Assembly: GCF_900167365.1 (NCBI RefSeq) | Contig: NZ_FUXL01000013.1 | Location: 1-64,000, forward strand | DNA: 64,000 bases | Source: Consotaella salsifontis | GTDB lineage: Bacteria; Pseudomonadota; Alphaproteobacteria; Rhizobiales; Rhizobiaceae | Reading direction: 5' to 3' | Shown: positions 1 to 8,380 of the stretch, piece after piece | Layout: every line of letters starts with the position of its first letter | How positions within the stretch are numbered: the first letter of the stretch is position 1 | Notes under the pieces: model-generated | Seen by the model: only the letters and a program-made list of their open reading frames with translations | Databases searched by the model: none | Told to the model about the DNA's origin: nothing | Made by a program: the position numbers and the translations under genes

Positions 1-247
1 GCGTGAAGGGCTTCTCCGTGCAGCGCCGGCGCAGCCACTCGGCATGCGCGCCGGCGATCTTCTTCGGCTTGTGCCCACCCATCTGGCCGGGCGCCACACT
101 GCCCGTCTCATGGTGGCGCTGCAGCCATTTGACCGCCGTGCTCACCGCAACCCCGAAGCGCTCCGCCGCCTGATGGCGCGACAGCCCGCCCTCAAGCACC
201 GCCGCAACCACCCGCTCGCGCAGATCCATCGAATAAGGTCGACCCAT
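1..247 (-). CDS. IS630-family transposase, N-terminal part (cut by window edge)
   Basis: Reading the minus strand from an ATG at 247 gives a protein beginning MGRPYSMDLRERVV and continuing for 82 residues to the window edge. It contains an N-terminal helix-turn-helix (SRHQAAERFGVAVSTAVKW, about residues 23-41) followed by GQMGGHKPKKI, the usual head of IS630-type (Tc1/mariner-like) transposases. The DDE catalytic domain would lie outside the window, so I cannot tell whether the element is intact. An internal ATG at 229 is a possible later start, but the upstream MGRPYS is typical of the family. The element lies directly downstream of the S4-protein gene on the same strand. Family assignment is confident; element boundaries are not resolved. 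Confidence 0.85.
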   Translation of the reverse strand, partial: MGRPYSMDLRERVVAAVLEGGLSRHQAAERFGVAVSTAVKWLQRHHETGSVAPGQMGGHKPKKIAGAHAEWLRRRCTEKPFT

Positions 248-248
248 C

Positions 249-277
249 CATGCTGGCCTCCGTCTCCAGCCAGCATG
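249..277. repeat. 9-bp inverted repeat just upstream of the transposase start
   Basis: The arms catgctggc (249-257) and gccagcatg (269-277) are perfect reverse complements separated by 11 nt. They sit immediately upstream of the IS630 transposase start codon. This could be a transposase-binding site, an operator or a small hairpin in the leader. I could not identify the true terminal inverted repeat or a TA target duplication. Confidence 0.4.
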
Positions 278-338
278 TTGAATCAGATTGGCGCCTCCGA
301 TGGAATCCTCTTCCGATTCTGCCGAACTTCATCCCGCT

Positions 339-722
339 CTAATCGAGATCGTCCTCCGGATCGGGCCGGCGCAGGCGCTCCAGCGCTCGGCGCTCGCGCT
401 TGTGGGGCGCGCGGTCGCCGGGGTTGAAGCCATCGGTCAGCGGCGCCTCCCTTGGAGGCTTGGGCGGAGACAGGTCCTCGTAGAGGCTTTGCGCCTCACT
501 GGCCGGACCACGCCGTGTGCCCGGCTCCAGCACCTTCAGCACGCGGACATGGCCGTGCAGGGGAATGGTGAGAACATCGCCGGGACGAACCGGCCGCGCG
601 GCGCTGTCCACCTTGTCGCGATTGACGCGCACCACACCCGATTGAACCAGCTTTTGCGCCAGGCTGCGCGACTTCACCACCCTGGCGAAGAACAGCCACT
701 TGTCGATGCGCTGCTCCGCCAT
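339..722 (-). CDS. S4-domain RNA-binding protein (HslR/Hsp15-like)
   Basis: A 127-residue protein starting MAEQRIDKWLFFARVVKSR, which is the start of an S4 RNA-binding domain (about residues 3-65, including GVVRVNRDKV and the loop PVRPGDVLTI). The C-terminal half is charged and proline-rich and ends EDDLD. Hsp15-type proteins bind stalled 50S-peptidyl-tRNA complexes; here the role is only inferred from the fold. The ATG at 722 matches the family start; AAGGAGG lies about 16 nt upstream, which is somewhat far. A TTG at 773 would add 17 unconserved residues. The gene follows the Suv3-like helicase on the same strand with a 76-nt gap, a common alphaproteobacterial pairing that suggests co-transcription. 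Confidence 0.85.
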   Translation of the reverse strand: MAEQRIDKWLFFARVVKSRSLAQKLVQSGVVRVNRDKVDSAARPVRPGDVLTIPLHGHVRVLKVLEPGTRRGPASEAQSLYEDLSPPKPPREAPLTDGFNPGDRAPHKRERRALERLRRPDPEDDLD

Positions 723-798
723 CACCCGGTCCCGCGCGCCTCCTTGCCGGACAGGCCGGCGAGGAAGCGCCAAGGATCGGCAGATCGCGTCATAAGCC

Positions 799-3700
799 TC
801 AAGACTTCAGCTTGTCCTTGAGGGCGGCGAGCTTTGCGAACGGCGAATCGGGATCGACCTGCTGGTTGCGCTGCTGACGGGCCGGCATATCGGCGCGCCA
901 ATCGGACTTGCCCGACCGTCCGCCCTTGTCGGGCCGGGGCCGATCCTTGCCGAAGCGCTCGCGCTTGTCCTCGCCACGGTTGGCGTTGGGCCGCCGGTCG
1001 TCACGCCTCTGGCGCTCTTCCCCCCCGGCGCGTCCCTGACCTTGCCCGGCCTCATTGCGTCGAGGCTGACCGTTCCGGTCCGGCCGCCCCTGCCGCTCGG
1101 GCCGGGGCTGCTGGTCCTGGCGATTTTGCTGATCCTGCCCGGCCGCCTGTGCTGGCTGGCCATGGCGCCGATGTCCGCGTCCATCCCCCCGTCCGTGGCC
1201 GTGACGCTGGCCGCGCCCCTCGAAGCGATGGGGCCGCCAGACATTGATCATCTTGGGCTCGTCGGCCTGTACCGGATCGCTCTCGGTGGCCTGCGGCGAT
1301 TCGCTCTCCTCGGCCACGGTCTCGACCGCAGCCGCCTCGGGCTTTTCCGAGACGTCCGCCTCCTCGACGGCATGCGACGGCTCGGCATCCACCGCTTCGG
1401 GCTCGACCGCCGACTCGGTTTCCTCTGCCTCGGCCACCGAGTCCGTATTCTCCGGCTCGGTGGCGACAATCTCAGCGTCTGCCTGTGGCTCGCCGCCGGG
1501 TTCCGTGGCCTCGACGGGTTCAGCCGCCGGAGCTTCCGAGGGCGAGTCCGTCGCGGATGCAGCCGCCGACGCTTCCGCCTCGGCCTTGCGCGCCGCCTCC
1601 GCCGCCAGACGCGCCGCCTCGGCGGCGGCGTCGAGATCGGCGACGGTCTTTTCGACGTCGTCGGCCTTCATCGCCTGGGCGCGATAGCCGAGGGCCTTCA
1701 GCACCTCGTCCATGTCGTCGGACGTCGCGCCGAGAATCGACATCATGGCCGGCGTCACCAGGAACTGCGAGCCGTTGTAGCCGCCCTCGGGCCGCCGTCC
1801 GGTGCCAGGCTTCCAGGCAAGCGCCGGGCGAATCAGGTCCGCAAGGCGCTCGAGGATGTCGACGCGCACGGCCCGGCGGCCGAGCACCCGGTAGCCCGCC
1901 AGGGTGTAGAATACCGGCTCGAAGCTCGCGTCGGGCACGGCCGAGGTCCGTCCGGTGGCGAGCAGATGCGTCACGTCGCCGAAGCCCGGCTTGTCGCGGC
2001 CGTCGTTGCGAATCGCCCAGAGCAGCGTGACGAGGCTGGCGGGCGCCGGCTTGATCAGCGCCGGAACGAAGATGTGATACGCGCCGAAACGAACGCCGAG
2101 GCGGCGAAGACCGGCGCGCGCGTTCTGGTCGAGCGTGCGAACCTCTTCGGACACATCGCGGCGCTGGATCAGCCCGAAATTTTCGTAAAGGCGATAGGCG
2201 AGACCCTTTGCCGCACCCTCGAGCCCCAGCCCGACCTGAAGATCGGCGAGCGGCTTCAGCACCGTCGAGACCTGATAGGTGACATAGCGGTCGGCCCGCG
2301 CCGCCACCTTGTCCCGCGCCGGTCCGGTCAACTGCTCGTCGGCAAGAAGCACGATATTCGGCTTCAGCGCGTCCTCGCCCGCCGTCAGCGAGGCCACGGG
2401 AGCCCCGAGCCATCGCAACAGACCGTCTGAGCCGAGGGCCAGATCTCCATTGGGGGAATTGGCGAAACGCTCGGCGCGGCGCTCAAACTCGCCGCTCAGG
2501 CTCTTCTGGGCGGCGGCGCGCACAGCCTTCGCGTCAGGACCGTCAGCCGTGGTGTCGGGCGTGAATCTGAATCCTTGCAGTTCGCCGACAGGGTGGCCCT
2601 CCACCGACACCGTGCCGTCACCGCTGATTTCAGCTTCCATATATGCGTTCTCTCTCAGCCGCCTCATCAAGACGCTTGTCCTGCGGTCTACGAAGCGTTT
2701 CGTCAACCGTTCGTGAAGCGCATCCGACAGCCGATCCTCTATTGCGCGTGTCTTTTCCTGCCAGTGTGTCGGATCGACAAGCCAGCCAGGGCGGTGAGAA
2801 ATATATGTCCAGGTGCGGATTTCCGCGATCCGCTGCGACAGAGTGTCAAGGTCGCCCTCGGTTCGGTCGGCACGGCGCACCTGGGCGGCCATATAGTCTT
2901 CCGCCACCGCGCCGCGCTCCACGAGGTCCTGATAGATGGTCGAGATGATCTCGGCGTGCTGGGCCGGAGCGATGCGCCGGTAGTCCGGCAGCTTGCAGGT
3001 CTCCCACAGGAGTTCGACATGGCGCGCGTCGCGCGTGCGACGGACGACTTCCCCGTCCTTCGACAGGAATTCCAGGGCGCGCTGGTCGACGGAGGGCAGC
3101 GAGCGCGTAAGATCCTCTGAAGGGGGCACGGCCTCCAGACTGTCGCGCAACGCGCCGATCGTCGAGAAGTCCAGTTTCTCGGAGCGCCACTGGAGCACTC
3201 TGACCGGCGGGAAGGCGTGCGATTCCACCGCCTCCACCACCTCGTCGGCAAATGGGTCCACCTGCCCCGTCACGCCGAACGTGCCGTCGCGCACGTGGCG
3301 CCCCGCGCGCCCGGCGATCTGGGCCAGCTCGGCGGGCGTCAGCTGACGATATTGATAGCCGTCGAACTTCCAGTCCTGGGCAAAGGCGACATGATCGACG
3401 TCGAGATTGAGGCCCATGCCGATGGCGTCGGTGGCAACCAGGAAATCGACGTCGCCCGACTGATAGAGCTCGACCTGCGAGTTTCGCGTGCGCGGGCTGA
3501 GCGCTCCCAGCACCACCGCCGCGCCGCCCCGCTGCCGGCGGATCAACTCGGCGATGGCGTAGACCTCCTCGGCAGAGAAGGCGACGATGGCCGAGCGGCG
3601 TGGCAGGCGCGTGATCTTCTTCGATCCCGCGTAAAGGAGGTTCGACATGCGCGGGCGCGTCACCGTGGACGCCCCCTTCAGAAGGCGTTGCAGCACGCCC

Positions 3701-4122
3701 TGCATGGTCGAGGCGCCAAGGAGAAGCGTTTCCTCGCGGCCGCGCGTATTGAGGATGCGGTCCGTGAAGACGTGGCCGCGCTCCAGATCCGTGGCGAGCT
3801 GAACCTCGTCGATGGCGACGAAGGCAGTGCCGGGATCGCGCGGCATCGCCTCGACGGTGCACACGCTGTAGCGCGCGTTGGGCGGCTTGATCTTCTCTTC
3901 GCCCGTGATCAGCGAGACGGACCTCACGCCCACGCGGTCCGCGACCTTCTGGTAAACCTCGCGGGCAAGCAGGCGCAGCGGCAGACCGATGACGCCGCTG
4001 GAATGGGCGATCATCCGCTCGATGGCGAGAAACGTCTTGCCTGTATTGGTCGGCCCGAGAACGGCGGTGACAGTGGCACCATCGAAGCGCAAGGCCGGGG
4101 AAGAGACTCGGGGTTCACTCAT
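799..4122 (-). CDS. Suv3-like superfamily 2 ATP-dependent RNA helicase
   Basis: A 1107-residue homologue of the mitochondrial Suv3 RNA helicase. Walker A is GPTNTGKT (residues 23-30), the Walker B/DEAD-box equivalent is DEVQ (105-108), motif V-like is TDAIGMGLNLD, and motif VI is QIAGRAGRH (268-276). A Suv3-type C-terminal helical region follows. The last roughly 280 residues are low complexity: first Ala/Glu/Pro-rich, then a basic Arg/Gly/Gln/Asn-rich stretch (GHGRGDGRGHRRHGQ and similar), which probably is a disordered RNA-binding tail. The protein ends SPFAKLAALKDKLKS. I chose the ATG at 4122 (MSEPRVSS); a TTG at 4197 would add 25 residues without family support. It is divergent from phaR and upstream of the S4-protein gene. 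A role in RNA turnover is inferred from Suv3. Confidence 0.9.
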   Translation of the reverse strand: MSEPRVSSPALRFDGATVTAVLGPTNTGKTFLAIERMIAHSSGVIGLPLRLLAREVYQKVADRVGVRSVSLITGEEKIKPPNARYSVCTVEAMPRDPGTAFVAIDEVQLATDLERGHVFTDRILNTRGREETLLLGASTMQGVLQRLLKGASTVTRPRMSNLLYAGSKKITRLPRRSAIVAFSAEEVYAIAELIRRQRGGAAVVLGALSPRTRNSQVELYQSGDVDFLVATDAIGMGLNLDVDHVAFAQDWKFDGYQYRQLTPAELAQIAGRAGRHVRDGTFGVTGQVDPFADEVVEAVESHAFPPVRVLQWRSEKLDFSTIGALRDSLEAVPPSEDLTRSLPSVDQRALEFLSKDGEVVRRTRDARHVELLWETCKLPDYRRIAPAQHAEIISTIYQDLVERGAVAEDYMAAQVRRADRTEGDLDTLSQRIAEIRTWTYISHRPGWLVDPTHWQEKTRAIEDRLSDALHERLTKRFVDRRTSVLMRRLRENAYMEAEISGDGTVSVEGHPVGELQGFRFTPDTTADGPDAKAVRAAAQKSLSGEFERRAERFANSPNGDLALGSDGLLRWLGAPVASLTAGEDALKPNIVLLADEQLTGPARDKVAARADRYVTYQVSTVLKPLADLQVGLGLEGAAKGLAYRLYENFGLIQRRDVSEEVRTLDQNARAGLRRLGVRFGAYHIFVPALIKPAPASLVTLLWAIRNDGRDKPGFGDVTHLLATGRTSAVPDASFEPVFYTLAGYRVLGRRAVRVDILERLADLIRPALAWKPGTGRRPEGGYNGSQFLVTPAMMSILGATSDDMDEVLKALGYRAQAMKADDVEKTVADLDAAAEAARLAAEAARKAEAEASAAASATDSPSEAPAAEPVEATEPGGEPQADAEIVATEPENTDSVAEAEETESAVEPEAVDAEPSHAVEEADVSEKPEAAAVETVAEESESPQATESDPVQADEPKMINVWRPHRFEGRGQRHGHGRGDGRGHRRHGQPAQAAGQDQQNRQDQQPRPERQGRPDRNGQPRRNEAGQGQGRAGGEERQRRDDRRPNANRGEDKRERFGKDRPRPDKGGRSGKSDWRADMPARQQRNQQVDPDSPFAKLAALKDKLKS

Positions 4123-4338
4123 TCTGGCCGCTATTTGGGAAGCCGGGCGGAAAGTGGAAAGGCCCCGGCTTGCCGCCGACGCCGCGAGATGCGCCAAAGC
4201 AGGGATCTTGGCGACTTCTTTCGCCCATCAATAAACGCGATCGGCCGAAGTGGAAATTGTCCCTGGCTTTCCCTATGTTCGATTCCGCATGCAAAAGTCG
4301 AGTGCGATCAATGACATTCGACCGGGAGGAGAACCGCA

Positions 4339-4857
4339 TTGCCCAAGGACACCGACGCCACCATCATCAAGAAATACGCCAACCGCAGGCTCTATCACAC
4401 CGGCACGAGCACCTATGTGACGCTTCAGGACTTGGCCGAGATGATCCGGCGCGACGAGGCTTTCGTCGTCAGCGATGCGCGCACGGGCGAGGACCTCACC
4501 CATCTGGTTCTCACCCAGATCATCTTTGAACTGGAGAACCAGGACGGCCAGAGCCTTATGCCGTGCGCGTTCATGCGCCAACTGATTCGCCTCTACGGCA
4601 AGGATGCCCAAGGCTCGGTGCCCTTCGCCCTCGAACAGGCGATGGCCGATTTCTGCGAAGGCCGAAACGAGAAGCGCGGTGCCGGGGCCCAGGCCGCTTA
4701 TGACAAAAGCGCGAGCGATGCGGCGCCCGGCGATTTCAAGACGATGCGCGAGGAGCTGGAGCGCATGCGGCGCCGCCTCGAAAGCATCGACCGCGCCTTG
4801 CCTGCCGAGCGGAAATTTCGCGGCGACACGGCAAGCCTTTCTCCGATCGGCAAATAG
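4339..4857 (+). CDS. phaR: Polyhydroxyalkanoate synthesis regulator PhaR
   Basis: A 172-residue protein with the hallmark PhaR N-terminal DNA/PHB-binding domain: IIKKYANRRLYHTGTSTYV (residues 9-27) and LAEMIRRDEAFVVSDARTGEDLT. PhaR represses phasin and PHA-cycle genes and is released when it binds nascent polyester granules. The start is a TTG at 4339 preceded by GGAGGA at 4325-4330 with an 8-nt spacer; no in-frame ATG fits the family start. The C-terminal third is less conserved and contains a helical MREELERMRRRLESIDRAL segment that may oligomerise. No phaA, phaB or phaC lies nearby, so here the regulator is unlinked from the synthase. It converges on rpmF. Confidence 0.93.
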   Translation: MPKDTDATIIKKYANRRLYHTGTSTYVTLQDLAEMIRRDEAFVVSDARTGEDLTHLVLTQIIFELENQDGQSLMPCAFMRQLIRLYGKDAQGSVPFALEQAMADFCEGRNEKRGAGAQAAYDKSASDAAPGDFKTMREELERMRRRLESIDRALPAERKFRGDTASLSPIGK

Positions 4858-5011
4858 CCGAAGGGGCAGCCGAGACAGAACGCCATGAGGCACAAGGACC
4901 GGATCGCGCCTGGGGCCGGATCGCGCCTGCTTGCGGCCTGGTACACGCCTCACTCGCGCTCTTAACGAGCGGTCGCGCACTGGCGCCCTTCACATGTTTC
5001 GCACAACACAA

Positions 5012-5059
5012 GAAACCGGCGTGAAATGCGAGGATAGCGCCGCATTTCACGCCGGTTTC
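5012..5059. terminator. Perfect 19-bp inverted repeat between convergent phaR and rpmF
   Basis: Arms at 5012-5030 and 5041-5059 are perfect 19-bp reverse complements (gaaaccggcgtgaaatgcg and its complement) around a 10-nt loop. The repeat lies about 155 nt past the phaR stop and 95 nt past the rpmF stop, so it is well placed as a shared bidirectional terminator. There is no long T-run on either side. Its length and perfection exceed what a terminator needs, so a protein-binding site or a mobile palindromic repeat remains possible. Confidence 0.55.
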
Positions 5060-5153
5060 CAAAGATGAGCTCGCCGGGATCCGGCAGAGCGCAGGTCAGC
5101 GTCGAGAGGGCGCCGCGGAAACGCCGCCGCGCCTCATCCTGGACATGTCGCGC

Positions 5154-5339
5154 TTATTCGCCGTCCTTGACGGCCAGCACCTGACGACCGCGATACATGC
5201 CGGTCTTCAGGTCGATATGGTGAGGCCGGCGAAGCTCGCCCGAATTCTTGTCCTCGACATAGGTCGGCGCCTTGATGGCATCGGCCGAGCGACGCATGCC
5301 GCGCTTCGACGGTGAGGTTTTGCGTTTGGGTACGGCCAT
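5154..5339 (-). CDS. rpmF: 50S ribosomal protein L32
   Basis: A 61-residue protein beginning [18 protein letters not shown], the invariant head of bacterial L32, with the alphaproteobacterial tail including [16 protein letters not shown] and KDGE. It is a structural protein of the large ribosomal subunit. The zinc-binding cysteines found in some L32 proteins are absent, as is normal for this group. The gene is transcribed alone from the minus strand, between mtgA (same strand, upstream) and phaR (convergent). The length matches the family. Confidence 0.98.
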   Translation of the reverse strand: MAVPKRKTSPSKRGMRRSADAIKAPTYVEDKNSGELRRPHHIDLKTGMYRGRQVLAVKDGE

Positions 5340-5666
5340 GTCCTGCTCCGCTCCGTCCGGAAGGTCCCCGTCGCCAGGACGGCCCCGCTCCGAAACAATG
5401 GTTGATGCCGTGATGCTCCCTTAAGGATACAACACGACGGCAGACGCCCGACGAACCCTCGCCGCACGGCCACCCTGGTTTCTCGTTACCATCGCAGCTC
5501 GCCAGGAACGCTGACGCCAGCACACGATGTTCTCATCCACATCGGCGCGGCCGACCGGCGGGCGATCGTGGGTTAACCGCAGCCTGATGGGAAATCGGGG
5601 CTGGCCATAGCAAAGAGCAGCCCATTTGGGAAGAGCAGACGGCGATTTTGTCCGTCGGCATCCGGA
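5340..5666. other. Gene-free gap between mtgA and rpmF
   Basis: I see no credible coding region in this 327-nt gap. On the minus strand it should hold the rpmF promoter near its left end and the mtgA 3' end near its right end. Apart from the imperfect hairpin listed separately (5592-5627), no clear sigma-70 hexamer pair stands out. Confidence 0.5.
5592..5627 (-). terminator. Possible stem-loop downstream of mtgA
   Basis: A stem of gggctg (5598-5603) with cagccc (5618-5623) is extended by aaat/attt across a 2-nt bulge. It lies 40-75 nt past the mtgA stop on the minus strand. There is no T-run after it, so it is a weak terminator candidate. Confidence 0.3.
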
Positions 5667-6347
5667 TCATCCACCGACACAACCGACATAATCGCCAGAG
5701 GCGCGCGCCCGTGCCGCCACTGTGTGGGCCATGCGACTGAGCGAGCGGGAGGGCCTTGCGGGATCGCGCCGCGTCGGAGCTGGCAGGGTCACGGCGAGAA
5801 GCGCGGCCTGCCGGGCGGAGAGCTTATTCGCGGAAACCTTGAAATAGGTCTGCGCCGCCGCCTCGACGCCGTAGACGCCCTCGCCCCATTCGGCAATGTT
5901 GAGATAGATCTCCATGATCCGCCGCTTGCTCAAGATGAGGTCGGCGTAGAGCGCCAGCGGCGCTTCCAGCCCCTTGCGCACGAAGGAGCGCTGGGGCCAG
6001 AGGAAGAGATTCTTGACGGTCTGCATCGGGATCGTTGAGGCGCCGCGCGTCGGCTCGCCATCCATGGCCTGATCGATCACCTCGGACATCGCGTCCCAGT
6101 CGATACCGTCATGGAAGCAGAAGCGCCCGTCCTCCGACATCATCACCGAGCGCACGAGCACCGGCGCGATATCGTCAAACGGCACCCATTGCCGCTGATA
6201 GGAGCGAAACAGAAAATGATCGGCCAGCATCGGCGTCGACAAGGGGCGGACGCCGGGAATGGCATAGATCGGAACCAGCACCAGCGGCAGCGCCACCAAC
6301 ACCGCCAGAACAAGCGCCAGGACACGAAGAGAGCGCCGGAATGTCAC
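5667..6347 (-). CDS. mtgA: Monofunctional biosynthetic peptidoglycan transglycosylase
   Basis: A GT51 glycosyltransferase that polymerises lipid II into glycan strands without a transpeptidase domain. One N-terminal membrane anchor ([19 protein letters not shown]) is followed by the GT51 motifs [17 protein letters not shown] with the catalytic Glu, [17 protein letters not shown], and [16 protein letters not shown]. The length of about 226 residues fits the family. The start is uncertain. I chose a GTG at 6347 ([10 protein letters not shown]), which has AAGG about 10 nt upstream and leaves a short basic N-terminus before the anchor. A TTG at 6395 would add 16 residues. The divergent neighbour is the prenyl-transferase gene. 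Confidence 0.92.
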   Translation of the reverse strand: MTFRRSLRVLALVLAVLVALPLVLVPIYAIPGVRPLSTPMLADHFLFRSYQRQWVPFDDIAPVLVRSVMMSEDGRFCFHDGIDWDAMSEVIDQAMDGEPTRGASTIPMQTVKNLFLWPQRSFVRKGLEAPLALYADLILSKRRIMEIYLNIAEWGEGVYGVEAAAQTYFKVSANKLSARQAALLAVTLPAPTRRDPARPSRSLSRMAHTVAARARASGDYVGCVGG

Positions 6348-6502
6348 GAAATGGCAACCTTCGTGGTAAGAACGGGCGAAACGGACGCCCGACAAAACAA
6401 GCGTTTACCTATCTGCGCTATCAAGATCGCGCAACATTGACGATGCGGTCAGCCGCCGCTGGCGAGCAATACGAAGCAAAACCTAAGAACGAGGAAACCA
6501 GA

Positions 6503-7414
6503 GTGTTGGCGATGACCTCAACCGAAGCATTCGAGACCGTGCTGAACGAGACCGCCAAGACGGTGACGGCCACCCTCAAGGACGTCTTCGGCTCCCACCG
6601 CCTGATCGTCGGCACGCCGCACCGCCTGCTGGACGCCATGCGCCACGGCGTGCTCAACGGCGGCAAGAGACTGCGCCCCTTCCTCGTCCTTGAAACCGCC
6701 AAGCTGTTCTCCGCGCCCCAACAGGCGGCCATGGACGTTGCCATCGCGCTGGAATGCATCCACTGCTATTCGCTGATCCACGACGACCTCCCGGCCATGG
6801 ACGACGACAGCGTCAGGCGTGGCAAGCCCACCGTCCACAAGGCGTTCGACGAGGCGACGGCGGTGCTGGCCGGCGATGGGCTGCTGACGCTGGCCTTTGG
6901 CCTCATCGCCGAGGCCGAATCGATTCCCCCCGCACCGCGCATCGCCTTGATCTCGGCCCTGTCGCGCCGCGCCGGCGTCGCCGGCATGGTCGGGGGCCAG
7001 ATGCTCGACATGAACGCGCAGGATCACGATCTCAAGGACATCGAGATCACCCGCATGCAGACCATGAAGACGGGCGCGCTGCTGTCCTTTGCCTGCGAGG
7101 CGGGCGCGATCGTCGGCGGCGCCACCGTCGACCACCGCAACAGGCTGCGTCATCTCGGCGAGGTGCTCGGCCGCGCCTATCAGCTGTCCGACGATCTTCT
7201 CGACGAGACGGGCGACGCCGGGGCGATGGGCAAGGCGGCACGCAAGGACCGCGGCCAGGGCAAGAAGACCATGGTGGCGCTCCATGGCGTCGATTGGGCG
7301 AAGGATCGGCTCTACGATCTTTCCGTGGAAGCCGAGGAACTGCTGAAGCATTATGGCGATCAGGCCACCACACTCAGGGCCGCAACCCGCTACATTGTGA
7401 GCCGATCACACTAA
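6503..7414 (+). CDS. ispA: Polyprenyl synthetase, probable farnesyl diphosphate synthase
   Basis: A short-chain trans-isoprenyl diphosphate synthase of 303 residues. The first Asp-rich motif DDLPAMDDD (residues 94-102) has the extended DDxxxxD form, and the second is DDLLDETGD (230-238); NGGKRLRP (52-59) binds diphosphate. The residues just before the first motif (HCYSLIH) fit a product of C15 size, but chain length cannot be settled by eye. The start is a GTG at 6503 with GAGGA at 6491-6495; the ATG at 6512 is the alternative, with a spacer too long for that site. The usual partners xseB and dxs are not adjacent. ispG of the upstream MEP pathway lies 40 kb away in this window. Confidence 0.9.
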   Translation: MLAMTSTEAFETVLNETAKTVTATLKDVFGSHRLIVGTPHRLLDAMRHGVLNGGKRLRPFLVLETAKLFSAPQQAAMDVAIALECIHCYSLIHDDLPAMDDDSVRRGKPTVHKAFDEATAVLAGDGLLTLAFGLIAEAESIPPAPRIALISALSRRAGVAGMVGGQMLDMNAQDHDLKDIEITRMQTMKTGALLSFACEAGAIVGGATVDHRNRLRHLGEVLGRAYQLSDDLLDETGDAGAMGKAARKDRGQGKKTMVALHGVDWAKDRLYDLSVEAEELLKHYGDQATTLRAATRYIVSRSH

Positions 7415-7507
7415 GATCGTGCTGTCGCAGGTCGGGGTGACGAAATGCCCCGACCTCGGCGAGCATAGGCAATCGCAGTATCGGAATCGTGTGCTAGTTC
7501 GCCAGTC

Positions 7508-8245
7508 ATGGCTCGCGACCCGACTTATGCTCCGCTCTTCACCCTCAAGCCGCTGGACCACGATATCTGGATCGCCGATGGCGAGACTATCGACTTCGGC
7601 CTCGGCGGGATGACGATGCCGTTTCCCACGCGAATGACCGTCATCAGGCTGGACGAGGGGCTCTTCGTTCATTCTCCGATAGCGCTACCCGCTCCTCTCA
7701 AAGAAGAAATCGATGCGGTGGGCGAGGTGCGTTTCATCGCAGCGCCCAACAGGATCCACTATTGGTGGATGCCCGATTGGCATGCGGCCTATCCGCAAGC
7801 CCAATGCTGGCTGGCGCCCCGAATCACGAGCCAAGCCAAGGGACGCATCGATTTTCCCTGCCTCTCCATGCCGGCCGAAAGCTATCCTTGGGACCACGCC
7901 ATAGCCACCTTCGCCGCTCCCGGCGACTATATGACCGAGATGGTCTTTTTCCACGGCGCATCGCGCAGCCTCATCCTTACGGATCTCATCGAGAATTTCG
8001 AGGCGCACAAGCTATCCTGGTGGACCGCGCCGCTGGCGAGGCTTGCCGGCATCGTCTCACCCCATGGCAGCACGCCAAGGGACATGCGCCTGACCTACAG
8101 ACATCACAGACAAGAGATCGGCTCCCTCGTTCGGCATCTCATCGCGCTGGAACCGCAGCGAATCGTGGTCGCGCACGGGCGGATCATCCAGGGCGATTGC
8201 CGAGAGGCGCTAAAGAGTGCTTTTTCCTGGGCGCTGAAAGCCTGA
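7508..8245 (+). CDS. DUF4336 domain-containing protein
   Basis: A 245-residue protein starting MARDPTYAPLFTLKPLDHDIWIADG. The features FPTRMTVIRLDEGLFVHSP, AAPNRIHYWWMPDW and VVAHGRII match the DUF4336 family. That family is distantly related to metallo-beta-lactamase-fold hydrolases but lacks the classical HxHxDH motif, and no reaction is established. Histidines in the HYWW region and in HG near the C-terminus are candidates for ligand binding. There is no signal peptide or membrane segment. It stands alone between ispA and the FAH-family gene, with a 93-nt gap upstream. Its base composition looks less GC-rich than its neighbours by eye. Confidence 0.75.
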   Translation: MARDPTYAPLFTLKPLDHDIWIADGETIDFGLGGMTMPFPTRMTVIRLDEGLFVHSPIALPAPLKEEIDAVGEVRFIAAPNRIHYWWMPDWHAAYPQAQCWLAPRITSQAKGRIDFPCLSMPAESYPWDHAIATFAAPGDYMTEMVFFHGASRSLILTDLIENFEAHKLSWWTAPLARLAGIVSPHGSTPRDMRLTYRHHRQEIGSLVRHLIALEPQRIVVAHGRIIQGDCREALKSAFSWALKA

Positions 8246-8380
8246 ACGGCAGCGGCATTGCAATCATCATGAAGCACTCGTGAGAGCCTTCTTCGTTCTC
8301 GCCTAGAGACAGATCGCGTCGCACTTCTATGTTCATGGCGAAGCCGACGGGACGGCGGGCATGACCACAGGAGACGCGCG

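Noticed and set aside
1042-2430. A 462-codon plus-strand frame opposite the Suv3-like helicase tail
   Set aside because: It is complementary to the low-complexity Ala/Glu- and Arg/Gly-rich tail and has no domain.
6035-6502. N-terminal extension of the prenyl-synthetase frame
   Set aside because: It overlaps mtgA on the other strand and is Arg/Pro-rich with no family match; the GTG at 6503 has the ribosome-binding site.
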